Assembly (NCBI GenBank): GCA_016125475.1
Contig: WGLR01000026.1
Location: 16,823-80,822 of the forward strand
Direction: 5' to 3'
Origin: Betaproteobacteria bacterium
GTDB lineage: Bacteria > Pseudomonadota > Gammaproteobacteria > Burkholderiales > Ga0077523
DNA length: 64,000 bases
The translations under genes and the position numbers were made by a program. How positions within the stretch are numbered: the first letter of the stretch is position 1; every line of letters begins with the position of its first letter. Of this stretch, positions 17,683 through 25,404 are shown piece after piece. The notes under the pieces were generated by a model. The model saw only the letters and a list, made by a program, of their open reading frames with translations, was not told the origin of the DNA and did not search any database.

Positions 17683-18899
17683 TCGGAGCAATGCTGCTCG
17701 AGGCGTGGCGCGCCATGGGCGCGAACAAGCTGCGCACGTTTCTCACGATGCTCGGAATGGTCATCGGCGTGGGCGCGGTGATCCTCATGCTCGCCATCGG
17801 CGCGGGGGCGCAGAAGCTGGTGCAGGACGCCATCGCGAGCATGGGCGCCAACCTCATCATGGTCCTCTCGGGCTGGACGTCGACGAGTGGTGTCCGCTCG
17901 GGTTCGGGCAGTGTGCCGACCCTGACGATCCGGGATGCGCAGGCGATCGCGGACCTGCCGACGGTGCTCGAGGTCGCTCCGCTCCAGCCCGGCTCGTCCC
18001 AGCTGGTGTACGGCCCGAACAACTGGAACACGGTGGTGTACGGCACGACGCCCGGCTACTTCCGGTTGCGTGGCTGGACGCTCGACCACGGTTCATTCTT
18101 CACCGACGCCGACGTGCGGTCGGCCGCCCGCGTGGCCGTGATCGGGCAGACCGTCGTCGACCAGCTCTTCGGGGATCAGGATCCGATCGGCAAGACCATG
18201 CGCGTGCGCAATGCGCCGTTCGTCGTGACGGGCGTGCTCGCGCCCAAGGGACAGAGTTTCGACGGCCGCGACCAGGACGACACGGTCGTGATTCCGATCA
18301 CGACGGCGCAGCGTCAGGTATTCGGGTCGGCGTTTCCGGACAGCGTGCGGCTCATCCTCGTTCAGGCACGCAGCGAGGCCGACCTGTCCCAGACGGAAAC
18401 CGACGTGACGGACCTCCTGAAGCAGCGCATGCGCACGCCCGAGGACATGGAGCCCAATTTCACGGTGCGCAATCTCACGGCCGCGGCGCAGGCCCACGCG
18501 CAGACGACCCGCGTCATGTCCATCCTGCTTGGCTCCGTCGCGTGCGTGTCTCTCGTGGTGGGCGGCATCGGCATCATGAACATCATGCTGGTGTCCGTCA
18601 CGGAACGGACGCGCGAGATCGGCATCCGCATGGCGATCGGTGCGCGTCGACGCGACATCCTCCTGCAGTTCCTGCTCGAGGCCGTGATCGTGTCGCTGCT
18701 GGGGTGCCTGATCGGCGTGGCGCTCGGCGTATCGCTCGCGCAGCTCGCTCAGCGCGTCACCGGCCTCTATGCCGAAGTGAGCCTCTGGTCCATTGCGCTG
18801 TCGTTCCTCGTGGCAGCGTTCGTGGGCGTGTTCTTCGGGTTCTATCCGGCCCGGAAGGCCGCGTACCTCAAGCCCATCGAAGCGTTGCGCTTCCAGTAG
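17679..18899 (+). CDS. MacB-type ABC transporter, permease subunit
   Basis: 406 residues from a GTG start overlapping the ATPase stop, with GAGGAG seven bases upstream. Architecture is FtsX/MacB: one N-terminal membrane helix (LRTFLTMLGMVIGVGAVILM), a large periplasmic MacB_PCD domain (residues about 45-270), then three C-terminal helices including GGIGIMNIMLVSVTERTREI and FLVAAFVGVFFGFYPARKAA. This is the mechanotransmission subunit that works with MacA and the TolC-like channel. It is the last gene of the operon; a short hairpin follows the stop. Confidence 0.92.
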   Translation: MIGAMLLEAWRAMGANKLRTFLTMLGMVIGVGAVILMLAIGAGAQKLVQDAIASMGANLIMVLSGWTSTSGVRSGSGSVPTLTIRDAQAIADLPTVLEVAPLQPGSSQLVYGPNNWNTVVYGTTPGYFRLRGWTLDHGSFFTDADVRSAARVAVIGQTVVDQLFGDQDPIGKTMRVRNAPFVVTGVLAPKGQSFDGRDQDDTVVIPITTAQRQVFGSAFPDSVRLILVQARSEADLSQTETDVTDLLKQRMRTPEDMEPNFTVRNLTAAAQAHAQTTRVMSILLGSVACVSLVVGGIGIMNIMLVSVTERTREIGIRMAIGARRRDILLQFLLEAVIVSLLGCLIGVALGVSLAQLAQRVTGLYAEVSLWSIALSFLVAAFVGVFFGFYPARKAAYLKPIEALRFQ

Positions 18900-18900
18900 C

Positions 18901-18915
18901 GTGCGCAATGCGCAC
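18901..18915 (+). terminator. Hairpin just after the MacB permease stop
   Basis: GTGCGC-AAT-GCGCAC, a 6-bp stem with 3-base loop starting one base after the stop codon, without a T-run. Possibly part of the repeat patch that follows. Confidence 0.35.
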
Positions 18916-18918
18916 GGA

Positions 18919-19193
18919 CCTCGCTCCGATCGTGACGGATTCGCCGGTCCGCGTGCGCCGTGCCCACCCTACCTGATGGCCACGATCGGGGGTGCGCACC
19001 ACGCACGGGCTACGCTTCGATCGTGACGGATTCGCCGGTCCGCGTGGGCGGTGCCCACCCTGATGGCCAGGATCGGAGGTCGCACCACGCACCGGCTTCC
19101 ACGACTGGCAACGTACGTAGGGTGCGTACGACGCACCGGCCTCGCTCCGACCGTGACGGGAACGTCTTCCCGCCTGAGCGTGCCCACCCTGCC
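18919..19193. repeat. Intergenic dispersed repeat, three diverged copies
   Basis: About 50-bp units at 18919-18970, 19012-19060 and 19139-19190 share the order CTCGCTCCGATCGTGACGG, a GTCCGCGTG-like middle and GTGCCCACCCT. Between them lie GTGCGCACCACGCAC-like semi-palindromes (19090 area also). No open frame is conserved across the copies. It resembles decayed intergenic repeats seen in environmental proteobacteria and fills the gap between convergent genes. Confidence 0.65.
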
Positions 19194-19201
19194 CCGGTGC
19201 A

Positions 19202-19558
19202 CTACCGGCGGCGCTCCCACTTCTCCGTCGACTCGCGCACGAATTCGCCCTCGATGACGGTCTCGTCCCGCCGGCCGGTCCGCATCTCGCTCCACTGTCC
19301 GGACTGCTGCGCCCGCTGGAACTCTTCCATCTGCGCGCGGACCTGCTTGCGGAGATCGCGCGTCCGCCACCAGACATAACCGCCGACGACGACCCCCAGG
19401 GTCAGCGCCACGGCGAGGAACACGAGCGAGAACACGAAGCCCGCGACCACGAGGGCCGTGGCCCCCACTGCGGCCACCACCGTGCCGAGAATGCTCGGCC
19501 CGGGGGTGCTGCGCGGGTTCCCGCCGATCGCCTTCCGATTTTCACCGTCCATTCGCAT
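19202..19558 (-). CDS. Small predicted membrane protein, function unknown
   Basis: 118 residues (116 if the second ATG at 19552 is used; neither has a clear Shine-Dalgarno). One long hydrophobic region at about residues 22-65 (VVAAVGATALVVAGFVFSLV, VALTLGVVVGGYVWW), probably two helices, is followed by a charged cytosolic tail RTRDLRKQVRAQMEEF and a conserved-looking VIEGEFVRE. Similar short proteins are common in betaproteobacteria but have no known role. It ends next to the repeat patch. Confidence 0.7.
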   Translation of the reverse strand: MRMDGENRKAIGGNPRSTPGPSILGTVVAAVGATALVVAGFVFSLVFLAVALTLGVVVGGYVWWRTRDLRKQVRAQMEEFQRAQQSGQWSEMRTGRRDETVIEGEFVRESTEKWERRR

Positions 19559-19639
19559 CCGAAAAAATCCATTTCGTTCAGGTGTCTTTCGTTCTGACCG
19601 GCCGGCGGTCCTGCGGTTCCTCGATGCCGCACCGCCTCC

Positions 19640-20563
19640 TCACTCGAAACTGAATCCGGGTGTCCGCGTGTAGTAGTGCAGCGCTTCGTCCTGGAAGATC
19701 AGCGAACGCATGTACTTTCCGCCACGGTTGTGATGGGAGTGCAGACTCGCCGGCGGCGTGATCTGCGCGGCGCCGGTCGACCAGTCCACGCGCTGGCCGT
19801 CGATCAGCGAGTGGACCCCGCTGCCCTCGAGCGCGAGCGTGACCGCCACGCCGTTGTGGCGATGGGGCTGCTGGTCCCCTCCCGGTTCGAGCGAATTGAT
19901 CGCGACGCTCACGAACGGCAGCGTGTTGTTGCTGGGTGCGAGCGCATCGCTCGAGAACTGCACGAAGCGGCCTGTCGCCAGTTCGGCCGCCGGCCGGGCC
20001 CACTCCGCCTCGAGCCGGCGCTCGATCTCCTCGGCGAGCCAGTGCGTCGCCGTCACCGCCGCCTGACCGGGCGCGGGCGGACGCAGTCCGTCGTACGCGA
20101 GCAGCGGCTCGTCCGTCCCCACGAAGAGCAGACAGTCGTCGTCGAAGGAACGATGCAGGGTCTCGCGACCGCCCGGGAACAGGAAGAGGTCTCCCGTCTT
20201 CCATTCGATGGCGTCCCCGCCGTTGGACGATTCGCCGTGACCGCTGATGACGTACGCGACCTCGCCCGACGCCGCGAAATTCGTGCGCAGGGATTCCCCC
20301 GCACAGATCCGCAGGTAGCGCAGGAGCAGCACCGGGGTGGTCGCCGGAAAGGCAGTGCCGAGTCGGTCGGCGTTGTCGAGCGGGATCAGTCCGGTCGGCG
20401 AGTTCGGGTCGTACGCAGTGGTCCGTTCCGACAGGAACTGTCGCACCGGCACGTCGGGCCACCGGAACAGGAATCCGTTGTCGCCCGAGAAGTACCGGGC
20501 CCGCAGCGCATAGGGGGACGACCTCGTGCCGCGCTGGACGAGCGCGTGATCCGGACCATTCAT
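19640..20563 (-). CDS. Bicupin protein (gentisate/ring-cleavage dioxygenase-like)
   Basis: 307 residues; start at 20563 with GGGAGG eight bases upstream. Two cupin barrels are visible: the first around GEVAYVISGHGESSNGGDA and WKTGDLFLFPGGRETLHRS, the second with candidate metal ligands in QQPHRHNGVAVTLALEGSG and ITPPASLHSHHNRGG. Only the second barrel keeps the full His set. Family members include gentisate, salicylate and 1-hydroxy-2-naphthoate dioxygenases as well as non-enzymatic bicupins, so activity is uncertain. Downstream of the deacylase gene on the same strand (97-bp gap), so the two may be co-expressed. Confidence 0.8.
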   Translation of the reverse strand: MNGPDHALVQRGTRSSPYALRARYFSGDNGFLFRWPDVPVRQFLSERTTAYDPNSPTGLIPLDNADRLGTAFPATTPVLLLRYLRICAGESLRTNFAASGEVAYVISGHGESSNGGDAIEWKTGDLFLFPGGRETLHRSFDDDCLLFVGTDEPLLAYDGLRPPAPGQAAVTATHWLAEEIERRLEAEWARPAAELATGRFVQFSSDALAPSNNTLPFVSVAINSLEPGGDQQPHRHNGVAVTLALEGSGVHSLIDGQRVDWSTGAAQITPPASLHSHHNRGGKYMRSLIFQDEALHYYTRTPGFSFE

Positions 20564-20660
20564 CGCGTTGACCTCCCTGTGATGCAGACGCGCACGAGCC
20601 CAGTATGCCCGCTTCGCCAGGGCACCGGAACCCGCGACCCGGGCGGGCGCCCGGACGGCC

Positions 20661-21689
20661 TCACTCCGCGGAATGGGGCGCCATGACCACGCCGATGACG
20701 TCCCCTTTCCTGACACGGCCCTGTCCGGGCGCCATCCAGACGAAGCCGTCCGTCCGGAATTCGACCGGAACCGGTGATCGCTCCCATTCCTCCACGAAGT
20801 GCAGGTGTCCCGCGAGCTGTCCCGCGCGCACCTCGGCACCCGGCAGGTGAAGGGGCTCGAACAGCCCGTCGCTCGGCGCGAACACGTAGCCCTTCTGATC
20901 GCGGACCTCCATGTGTCGCGTGCCCGGCGTGCCGTCCGGCTGGGACGTGTCCGGTATGCCGTCGATCATCCGCATCCACTTCAGGACGTTGTCGAGTCCG
21001 CGCCGTGCGATGCGCACGCCTTCGACGCTCACGCGCCCGTAGCCGCCGAGTTCCGCCGCGATGGCGATCACCCCGCGCCGTTCCGCGGCGGCCGCGAGCG
21101 TGGCCGTCTCGTCCACGCCCCAGAACACGACGTTGTAGGGCGCCGCGAAATTCTCGGCGAGCGCGAGCGTCTTCTGCATCATCTCGACGTCGGCCTTCCA
21201 GTGCATGTTGGAGCTCGGCGCAGCCTCCATCGCGCTGCCCGCGGCGTGAACGTCGACGGAGATCTCCACCATGGGCAGGATCGTGCTGTCGATGAAGTGC
21301 GCGAGGACCTGGCAGAAGCTGCCGCGCGGATCACCCGGGAAACACCGGTTGAAGTCCCGACCGTCGATCGGGCACATGCGGCGCCCCGCGAGCGCAGCCG
21401 GCAGGTCGACGGCAGGCATGAGGATCACGCGACCGCGCAGGGACTGCGGATCCAGCGAACGGGCGAGCCCCGAGACCGCGATGGGCCCCTCGTACTCGTC
21501 ACCGTGAACACCACCCGTGAACAGCACCGACGGCCCGGGCCCGCCGTTGACGACGGCAATGGGGATCTCGATCGTCGCCCACGCCCCGCCATCCCGCGAT
21601 TGCGGCACGCGCAGATAGCCGATCTGCTTCCCGGGCCGGTCGAAGTCGATTTCATGAAATACGCGGCTCCTGTCAGCGGATTCCGGCAT
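20661..21689 (-). CDS. Succinylglutamate desuccinylase/aspartoacylase-family deacylase (DoeB-like)
   Basis: 342 residues; ATG at 21689 follows GGAGGAACCGAAC, while an in-frame ATG five codons upstream contains this Shine-Dalgarno and is disfavoured. The zinc carboxypeptidase-like fold shows FTGGVHGDEYEGPIA (His and Glu ligands), DGRDFNRCFPG, SVDVHAAGS (third ligand His) and AAELGGYGRVS (catalytic Glu). The pattern is closest to N-acetyl-diaminobutyrate deacetylase (DoeB) of ectoine breakdown, but no other doe genes are present, so the substrate is unassigned. The bicupin gene follows it. Confidence 0.85.
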   Translation of the reverse strand: MPESADRSRVFHEIDFDRPGKQIGYLRVPQSRDGGAWATIEIPIAVVNGGPGPSVLFTGGVHGDEYEGPIAVSGLARSLDPQSLRGRVILMPAVDLPAALAGRRMCPIDGRDFNRCFPGDPRGSFCQVLAHFIDSTILPMVEISVDVHAAGSAMEAAPSSNMHWKADVEMMQKTLALAENFAAPYNVVFWGVDETATLAAAAERRGVIAIAAELGGYGRVSVEGVRIARRGLDNVLKWMRMIDGIPDTSQPDGTPGTRHMEVRDQKGYVFAPSDGLFEPLHLPGAEVRAGQLAGHLHFVEEWERSPVPVEFRTDGFVWMAPGQGRVRKGDVIGVVMAPHSAE

Positions 21690-21757
21690 GTTCGGTTCCT
21701 CCATGGTCGGGACTGGTCATTCTGTCACGACTCGGGACGGGGCACAGGGAGATGGGA

Positions 21758-21827
21758 GACAGGCGACAGGCGATAGGCGATAGGCGATAGGCGATAGGCG
21801 ATAGGCGATAGGCGATAGGCGATAGGC
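21758..21827 (+). repeat. Heptanucleotide tandem array GATAGGC
   Basis: Ten 7-bp units: two variant GACAGGC (21758-21771) then eight perfect GATAGGC (21772-21827). Seven-base arrays of this kind occur in intergenic DNA of several proteobacteria and cyanobacteria, where copy number varies by slippage. Confidence 0.97.
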
Positions 21828-21839
21828 AGAGAGGATAGG

Positions 21840-21916
21840 TTCGGGGTTCGGGGTTCGGGGTTCGGGGTTCGGGGTTCGGGGTTCGGGGTTCGGGGTTCGG
21901 GGTCCGGGGTTCGGGG
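21840..21916 (+). repeat. Heptanucleotide tandem array TTCGGGG
   Basis: Eleven 7-bp units, nine perfect TTCGGGG (21840-21902), one TCCGGGG (21903-21909), one TTCGGGG (21910-21916). It lies 12 bp from the GATAGGC array with the same period but a different unit. Confidence 0.97.
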
Positions 21917-22024
21917 CAGTCGCGCGGTGCGCGTTGCGGTCCCTACGCACTGCCGCGACGGGAGGGCTGGGGTGTGGGATCGCAGTGAGCGGCAGAAACC
22001 GCGCGTGAGAGTCGAGGTGGGCGG

Positions 22025-23113
22025 TCACGCCTGCCCATGCCGCGCCAGTGCCCACTCGACGTGCTCCCGCACGATCGCGGACACGTCGTCCCGTCTCGCC
22101 TCCAGCGCACGCACCACGTCTGGCGCGGTCGGCGCGTTGCCGAGCGCGACCGCGAGATTGCGCGACCAGCGCTCGAACCCGATCCTCCGGATCGCACTGC
22201 CCTGCATGCGCGAATCGAACTCGGCCTCCGTCCACGCGAACAGGTCCACGAGCGAGGCGGAGTCGAGTCCGTTGCGCACGCGGAAATCGCCGACCTCCGA
22301 AACCTGCGCGTACTTGTTCCAGGGACAGTGGAGCTGACAGTCGTCACAGCCGTAGACGCGGTTGCCCATCAGGGGCCGCAGGTCGTCCGGAATGCTCCCC
22401 GGGTGCTCGATCGTGAGATACGAGATGCATCGCCTCGCGTCGAGCCGATAGGGCGCGACGATCGCGCGTGTCGGACACACTTCGAGGCAGCGCGTGCAGC
22501 TTCCGCAATGTTCGGAAACCGCCTCGTCCGCAGGCAGCGGCAGGTCGGTGAAGATCTCTCCCAGGAAGAACCAGGAACCGGCGTCACGACCGAGCAGCAG
22601 CGTGTGCTTGCCTCGCCAGCCGAGCCCCGCGCGCGTCGCGAGTTCGACTTCCAGCACCGGCGCACTGTCCGTGAACACCCGGTAGCCGAAAGGACCGATC
22701 TCCCCCGCGATGCGATCGGCGAGCTTCTGCAGGCGGCCGCGGAGAACCTTGTGATAGTCGCGACCGAGCGCATAGCGCGAGACATATGCGGATGCCGGAT
22801 CCCCGAGCACGCCGAGCGCCTCGTCGACGGGAGACGCGAGATAGTTCATGCGCGCCGAGATGACCGACACCGTACCCGGCACCAGCTCGCCCGGTCGCGC
22901 GCGGGCAGGCCCGTACCGGGCCATGTAGGACATTTCCCCGTGGAACCCGGCTTCCAGCCAGGCGCGCAGGCCCGGCTCGGCACGGGAGAGGTCCACGCCG
23001 GAGATGCCGACCGCATCGAAGCCGAGTCCGCGTCCCCAGTCGCGCACACGCCCGACGAGCCGCGCCGCATCGAAGCGGACGGTGGGCCTCACGGATCGGT
23101 CTGACTCACGCAT
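22025..23113 (-). CDS. queG: Epoxyqueuosine reductase QueG
   Basis: 362 residues. Cobalamin and two 4Fe-4S cluster enzyme that performs the last step of queuosine tRNA modification, reducing epoxyqueuosine at the anticodon wobble base. Seen: QueG start DWGRGLGFDAVGISG, the active-site region FTDSAPVLEVELA, cluster motif CGSCTRCLEVCPTRAI, second cluster motif YGCDDCQLHCPWNKY and C-terminal HEAT-like repeats (LAVALGNA). Length matches the family. The ABM monooxygenase gene lies 64 bp upstream on the same strand. Confidence 0.96.
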   Translation of the reverse strand: MRESDRSVRPTVRFDAARLVGRVRDWGRGLGFDAVGISGVDLSRAEPGLRAWLEAGFHGEMSYMARYGPARARPGELVPGTVSVISARMNYLASPVDEALGVLGDPASAYVSRYALGRDYHKVLRGRLQKLADRIAGEIGPFGYRVFTDSAPVLEVELATRAGLGWRGKHTLLLGRDAGSWFFLGEIFTDLPLPADEAVSEHCGSCTRCLEVCPTRAIVAPYRLDARRCISYLTIEHPGSIPDDLRPLMGNRVYGCDDCQLHCPWNKYAQVSEVGDFRVRNGLDSASLVDLFAWTEAEFDSRMQGSAIRRIGFERWSRNLAVALGNAPTAPDVVRALEARRDDVSAIVREHVEWALARHGQA

Positions 23114-23177
23114 CGGGACGAGCCCCCTGCCGCCAGAACGGACTTCGGCCGCAGGGGATGTGAGGAGCTGCCGCGCC

Positions 23178-23489
23178 TCAGGTGGCCGGCTCGAGAACCT
23201 GCAACGTGGTGCGGATCACGAATTCCTTCACGCGTGCGCGGTACTCCCCCATGTGCGGAGCCCCTGCATGCGCGCGCAACGCGTCGAGGCTCTCCCACTT
23301 CTCGATGATCGTGACGACCTCGGGGCGCAGCGGAACCTGCGGTGCGAGACCGCTCGCCACGTCCACCGCGGCCCCGTATTCGATGCACCCGGCTTCCGCC
23401 CTGACCTGAGGAGTCAGGCGAGCGAACTCCGCAAGGAACCTTTCCCGCGTGCCCGCATTCAGTTCGACGGTGGCTATGACGTGGATCAC
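23178..23489 (-). CDS. Antibiotic biosynthesis monooxygenase (ABM) domain protein
   Basis: 103-residue ferredoxin-like single-domain protein. Typical order: MIHVIATVELNAGTRERF, the conserved EAGCIEYGAAVD, IIEKWESLDALRAHAGAPHM and a final strand. These dimeric proteins include quinol monooxygenases (YgiN) and many of unknown activity. Start supported by AAGGAGAAACTCTG upstream. It is transcribed ahead of queG. Confidence 0.88.
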   Translation of the reverse strand: MIHVIATVELNAGTRERFLAEFARLTPQVRAEAGCIEYGAAVDVASGLAPQVPLRPEVVTIIEKWESLDALRAHAGAPHMGEYRARVKEFVIRTTLQVLEPAT

Positions 23490-23694
23490 AGAGTTTCTCC
23501 TTGATCGAGGTTAGAGTGACGACATTGGTGTCATGCAGGAAGTGTAACGTCGATCGCCGTTTCCGGGCCGTGGAGGCAGGGAACCGGAAGCGTTCTCATT
23601 CCACCCCGGCAGCCGTCCGTGCCGCGTTGGAAAGCGGCATTTGATGTGACACAATAGATCGGATTTCTTCAGCGAACGAGAGGCCCCCAGACGC

Positions 23695-24108
23695 ATGCAA
23701 ACCCGGAAATCACTCTCCGGACTTCTGATGCTGATGGTGTTCACGATCATTCAGGTCTGGGCACCGCTGCTGCATGCGCACACCCGGCCGGCCGACCAGA
23801 CGGTTCGCGGCATTCATCTCCCCGACGCGGGCGTGGTCGCCGTCACCACGCACCATATCGCCGATCACGGCATCGCGCACGAACGCTGCAGCGAGGACGA
23901 AGGCGCGATCGTCACCGCCCCTGCCGAGCTCCGTCGCGACTATCGCGTCGCGCTGCTGCCGCCCGTCGATGCGGCGCCCCTGCCGGTGTCTGCGTTGCAC
24001 GTCGAGCACCGGCCGGAACTCCCGACGGGGCGGCCGCTCGTCGCGCGGATCCACGCGTCCATCGACGCGGCTCCCCCCTACCCGCAGGGCCCGCCCGCAC
24101 TCGCCTGA
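23695..24108 (+). CDS. Small exported protein heading the heavy-metal efflux operon
   Basis: 137 residues. N-terminal hydrophobic signal LMLMVFTIIQVWAPLLHAH, then a mature part with several His (THHIADHGIAHERC, LHVEHRPE), Pro and acidic residues; this suits metal binding in the periplasm, but no named family is recognised. It is the first gene of a same-strand run with the adaptor (90 bp gap), RND pump and outer-membrane factor. An AT-richer patch at 23640-23665 is the probable promoter region. Confidence 0.7.
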   Translation: MQTRKSLSGLLMLMVFTIIQVWAPLLHAHTRPADQTVRGIHLPDAGVVAVTTHHIADHGIAHERCSEDEGAIVTAPAELRRDYRVALLPPVDAAPLPVSALHVEHRPELPTGRPLVARIHASIDAAPPYPQGPPALA

Positions 24109-24197
24109 TTCCTCTTCCGCGTCGCCCGCCGGCGAAGGCCGAGCGCGACCGGCTTCGTTCAACCCGGCGGCGTCTGCCGCCCACGAGGAACACAGGC

Positions 24198-25292
24198 ATG
24201 AAAATCATGCACATGCTCGCCTGCGCCGCCACATGCGGCGCACTGGCAACGCTGGCGTACGCGCAGGACATCTCGCTGACCGCCACGCAGATCGAATCCC
24301 TCGGCATCTCCACTGCCGCCCCCGAACACGCTCCCGCGAACGAGATCGCGGGTCTCGCGGCCGAAGTGATGGTCCCGAACAGCCAGCTGCACGTGGTGAG
24401 TGCCCCCCTTCCGGGCCTCGTCGAATCGGTGCTGGTCGCCGTCAACGACCGCGTGAAGAAGGGTCAGGTCCTCGCGCGCATGCGCAGTTCCGCTCTCGCG
24501 GAGGCGCAGCGCGCCTATCTCCAGGCCCACACGCAGCAACAGCTCGCGAAGGCCAACCTCGACCGGGACGGAAAGCTCGCAAAGGAAGGACTCATCGCGG
24601 AAAGCAGGCTCCTGTCCACCCGGGCAACGTACACGGAAGCGTCGGCACGCCTCGCCGAACTCCACCAGGCGCTCGGGCTCGCGGGCATGTCCGATCGCGA
24701 CATCGCGCGGCTCCGTGCCGGCGCGGCCATCTCGAGCAGTGTCGCGATCCGCTCCCCGGTAACGGCGGTCGTCGTCGAACAGTTGTCCCAGGCGGGCCAG
24801 CGTCTCGACGCCTATGCGCCGATGTACAAGCTCGCGCAGATGGATCCGCTCTGGCTCGAGATCCAGGTGCCCGTCGCCCGGGCTGCCACGATGCACGAAG
24901 GGGCCACCGTGCGCGTCCCGGCCGCCGACGCCTCGGGCCGCGTGATTTCCATCGGCCGGAACGTCACCCCGGAGAGTCAGACCCTGATGCTCCGTGCGGT
25001 CATCGACCACAATGCCTCCGCGCTGCGACCCGGCCAGTACGTCGAGGCAACGGTGTCGACCGAAGGCGGAAACGTGGTCCGGTGGCAGATTCCGGCCGCG
25101 GCCCTGATCCGCGCGAGGGGCGGCGTCTTCGTGTTCGGCGCCACCTCCAAAGGCTTTCGTCCGATCCCCGTCCGCATCGTGAACGAGGGGGCCACCGTCG
25201 CAGTGGTGACCGGCGATCTCGAGGGCGTGACCGGAATCGCCGTCACGGGCGTCTCGTCGCTGAAGGCGCGCTTCATGGGGCTGGGCGAATGA
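24198..25292 (+). CDS. CzcB/CusB-type RND periplasmic adaptor
   Basis: 364 residues with signal peptide MKIMHMLACAATCGALATLAYA. Membrane-fusion architecture: lipoyl halves VVSAPLPGLVESVLVAVNDR and VAIRSPVTAVVVEQLSQAGQ, alpha-hairpin about residues 105-165, beta-barrel VARAATMHEGATVRVP and a C-terminal membrane-proximal domain. It lacks the long Met- or His-rich N-terminal extension of some metal adaptors. It couples the RND pump downstream to the outer-membrane factor. Metal specificity is not readable. Confidence 0.88.
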   Translation: MKIMHMLACAATCGALATLAYAQDISLTATQIESLGISTAAPEHAPANEIAGLAAEVMVPNSQLHVVSAPLPGLVESVLVAVNDRVKKGQVLARMRSSALAEAQRAYLQAHTQQQLAKANLDRDGKLAKEGLIAESRLLSTRATYTEASARLAELHQALGLAGMSDRDIARLRAGAAISSSVAIRSPVTAVVVEQLSQAGQRLDAYAPMYKLAQMDPLWLEIQVPVARAATMHEGATVRVPAADASGRVISIGRNVTPESQTLMLRAVIDHNASALRPGQYVEATVSTEGGNVVRWQIPAAALIRARGGVFVFGATSKGFRPIPVRIVNEGATVAVVTGDLEGVTGIAVTGVSSLKARFMGLGE

Positions 25293-25404
25293 TGAACCTC
25301 GGAACCGACGCGCATCGCGGCCGCGCAGACCGGCGCCGCGTGGATGTCACGACCCGCAACGATCGTTCGCGGGGATACGCCCTTTCCGTCCGAGGGGGCC
25401 GCCC

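Noticed and set aside
21717..22235. Frame translating the heptanucleotide arrays into Pro-Asn and Tyr-Arg-Leu-Ser repeats
   Set aside because: The repetitive peptide is a by-product of the 7-bp repeats in intergenic DNA and overlaps the queG end.
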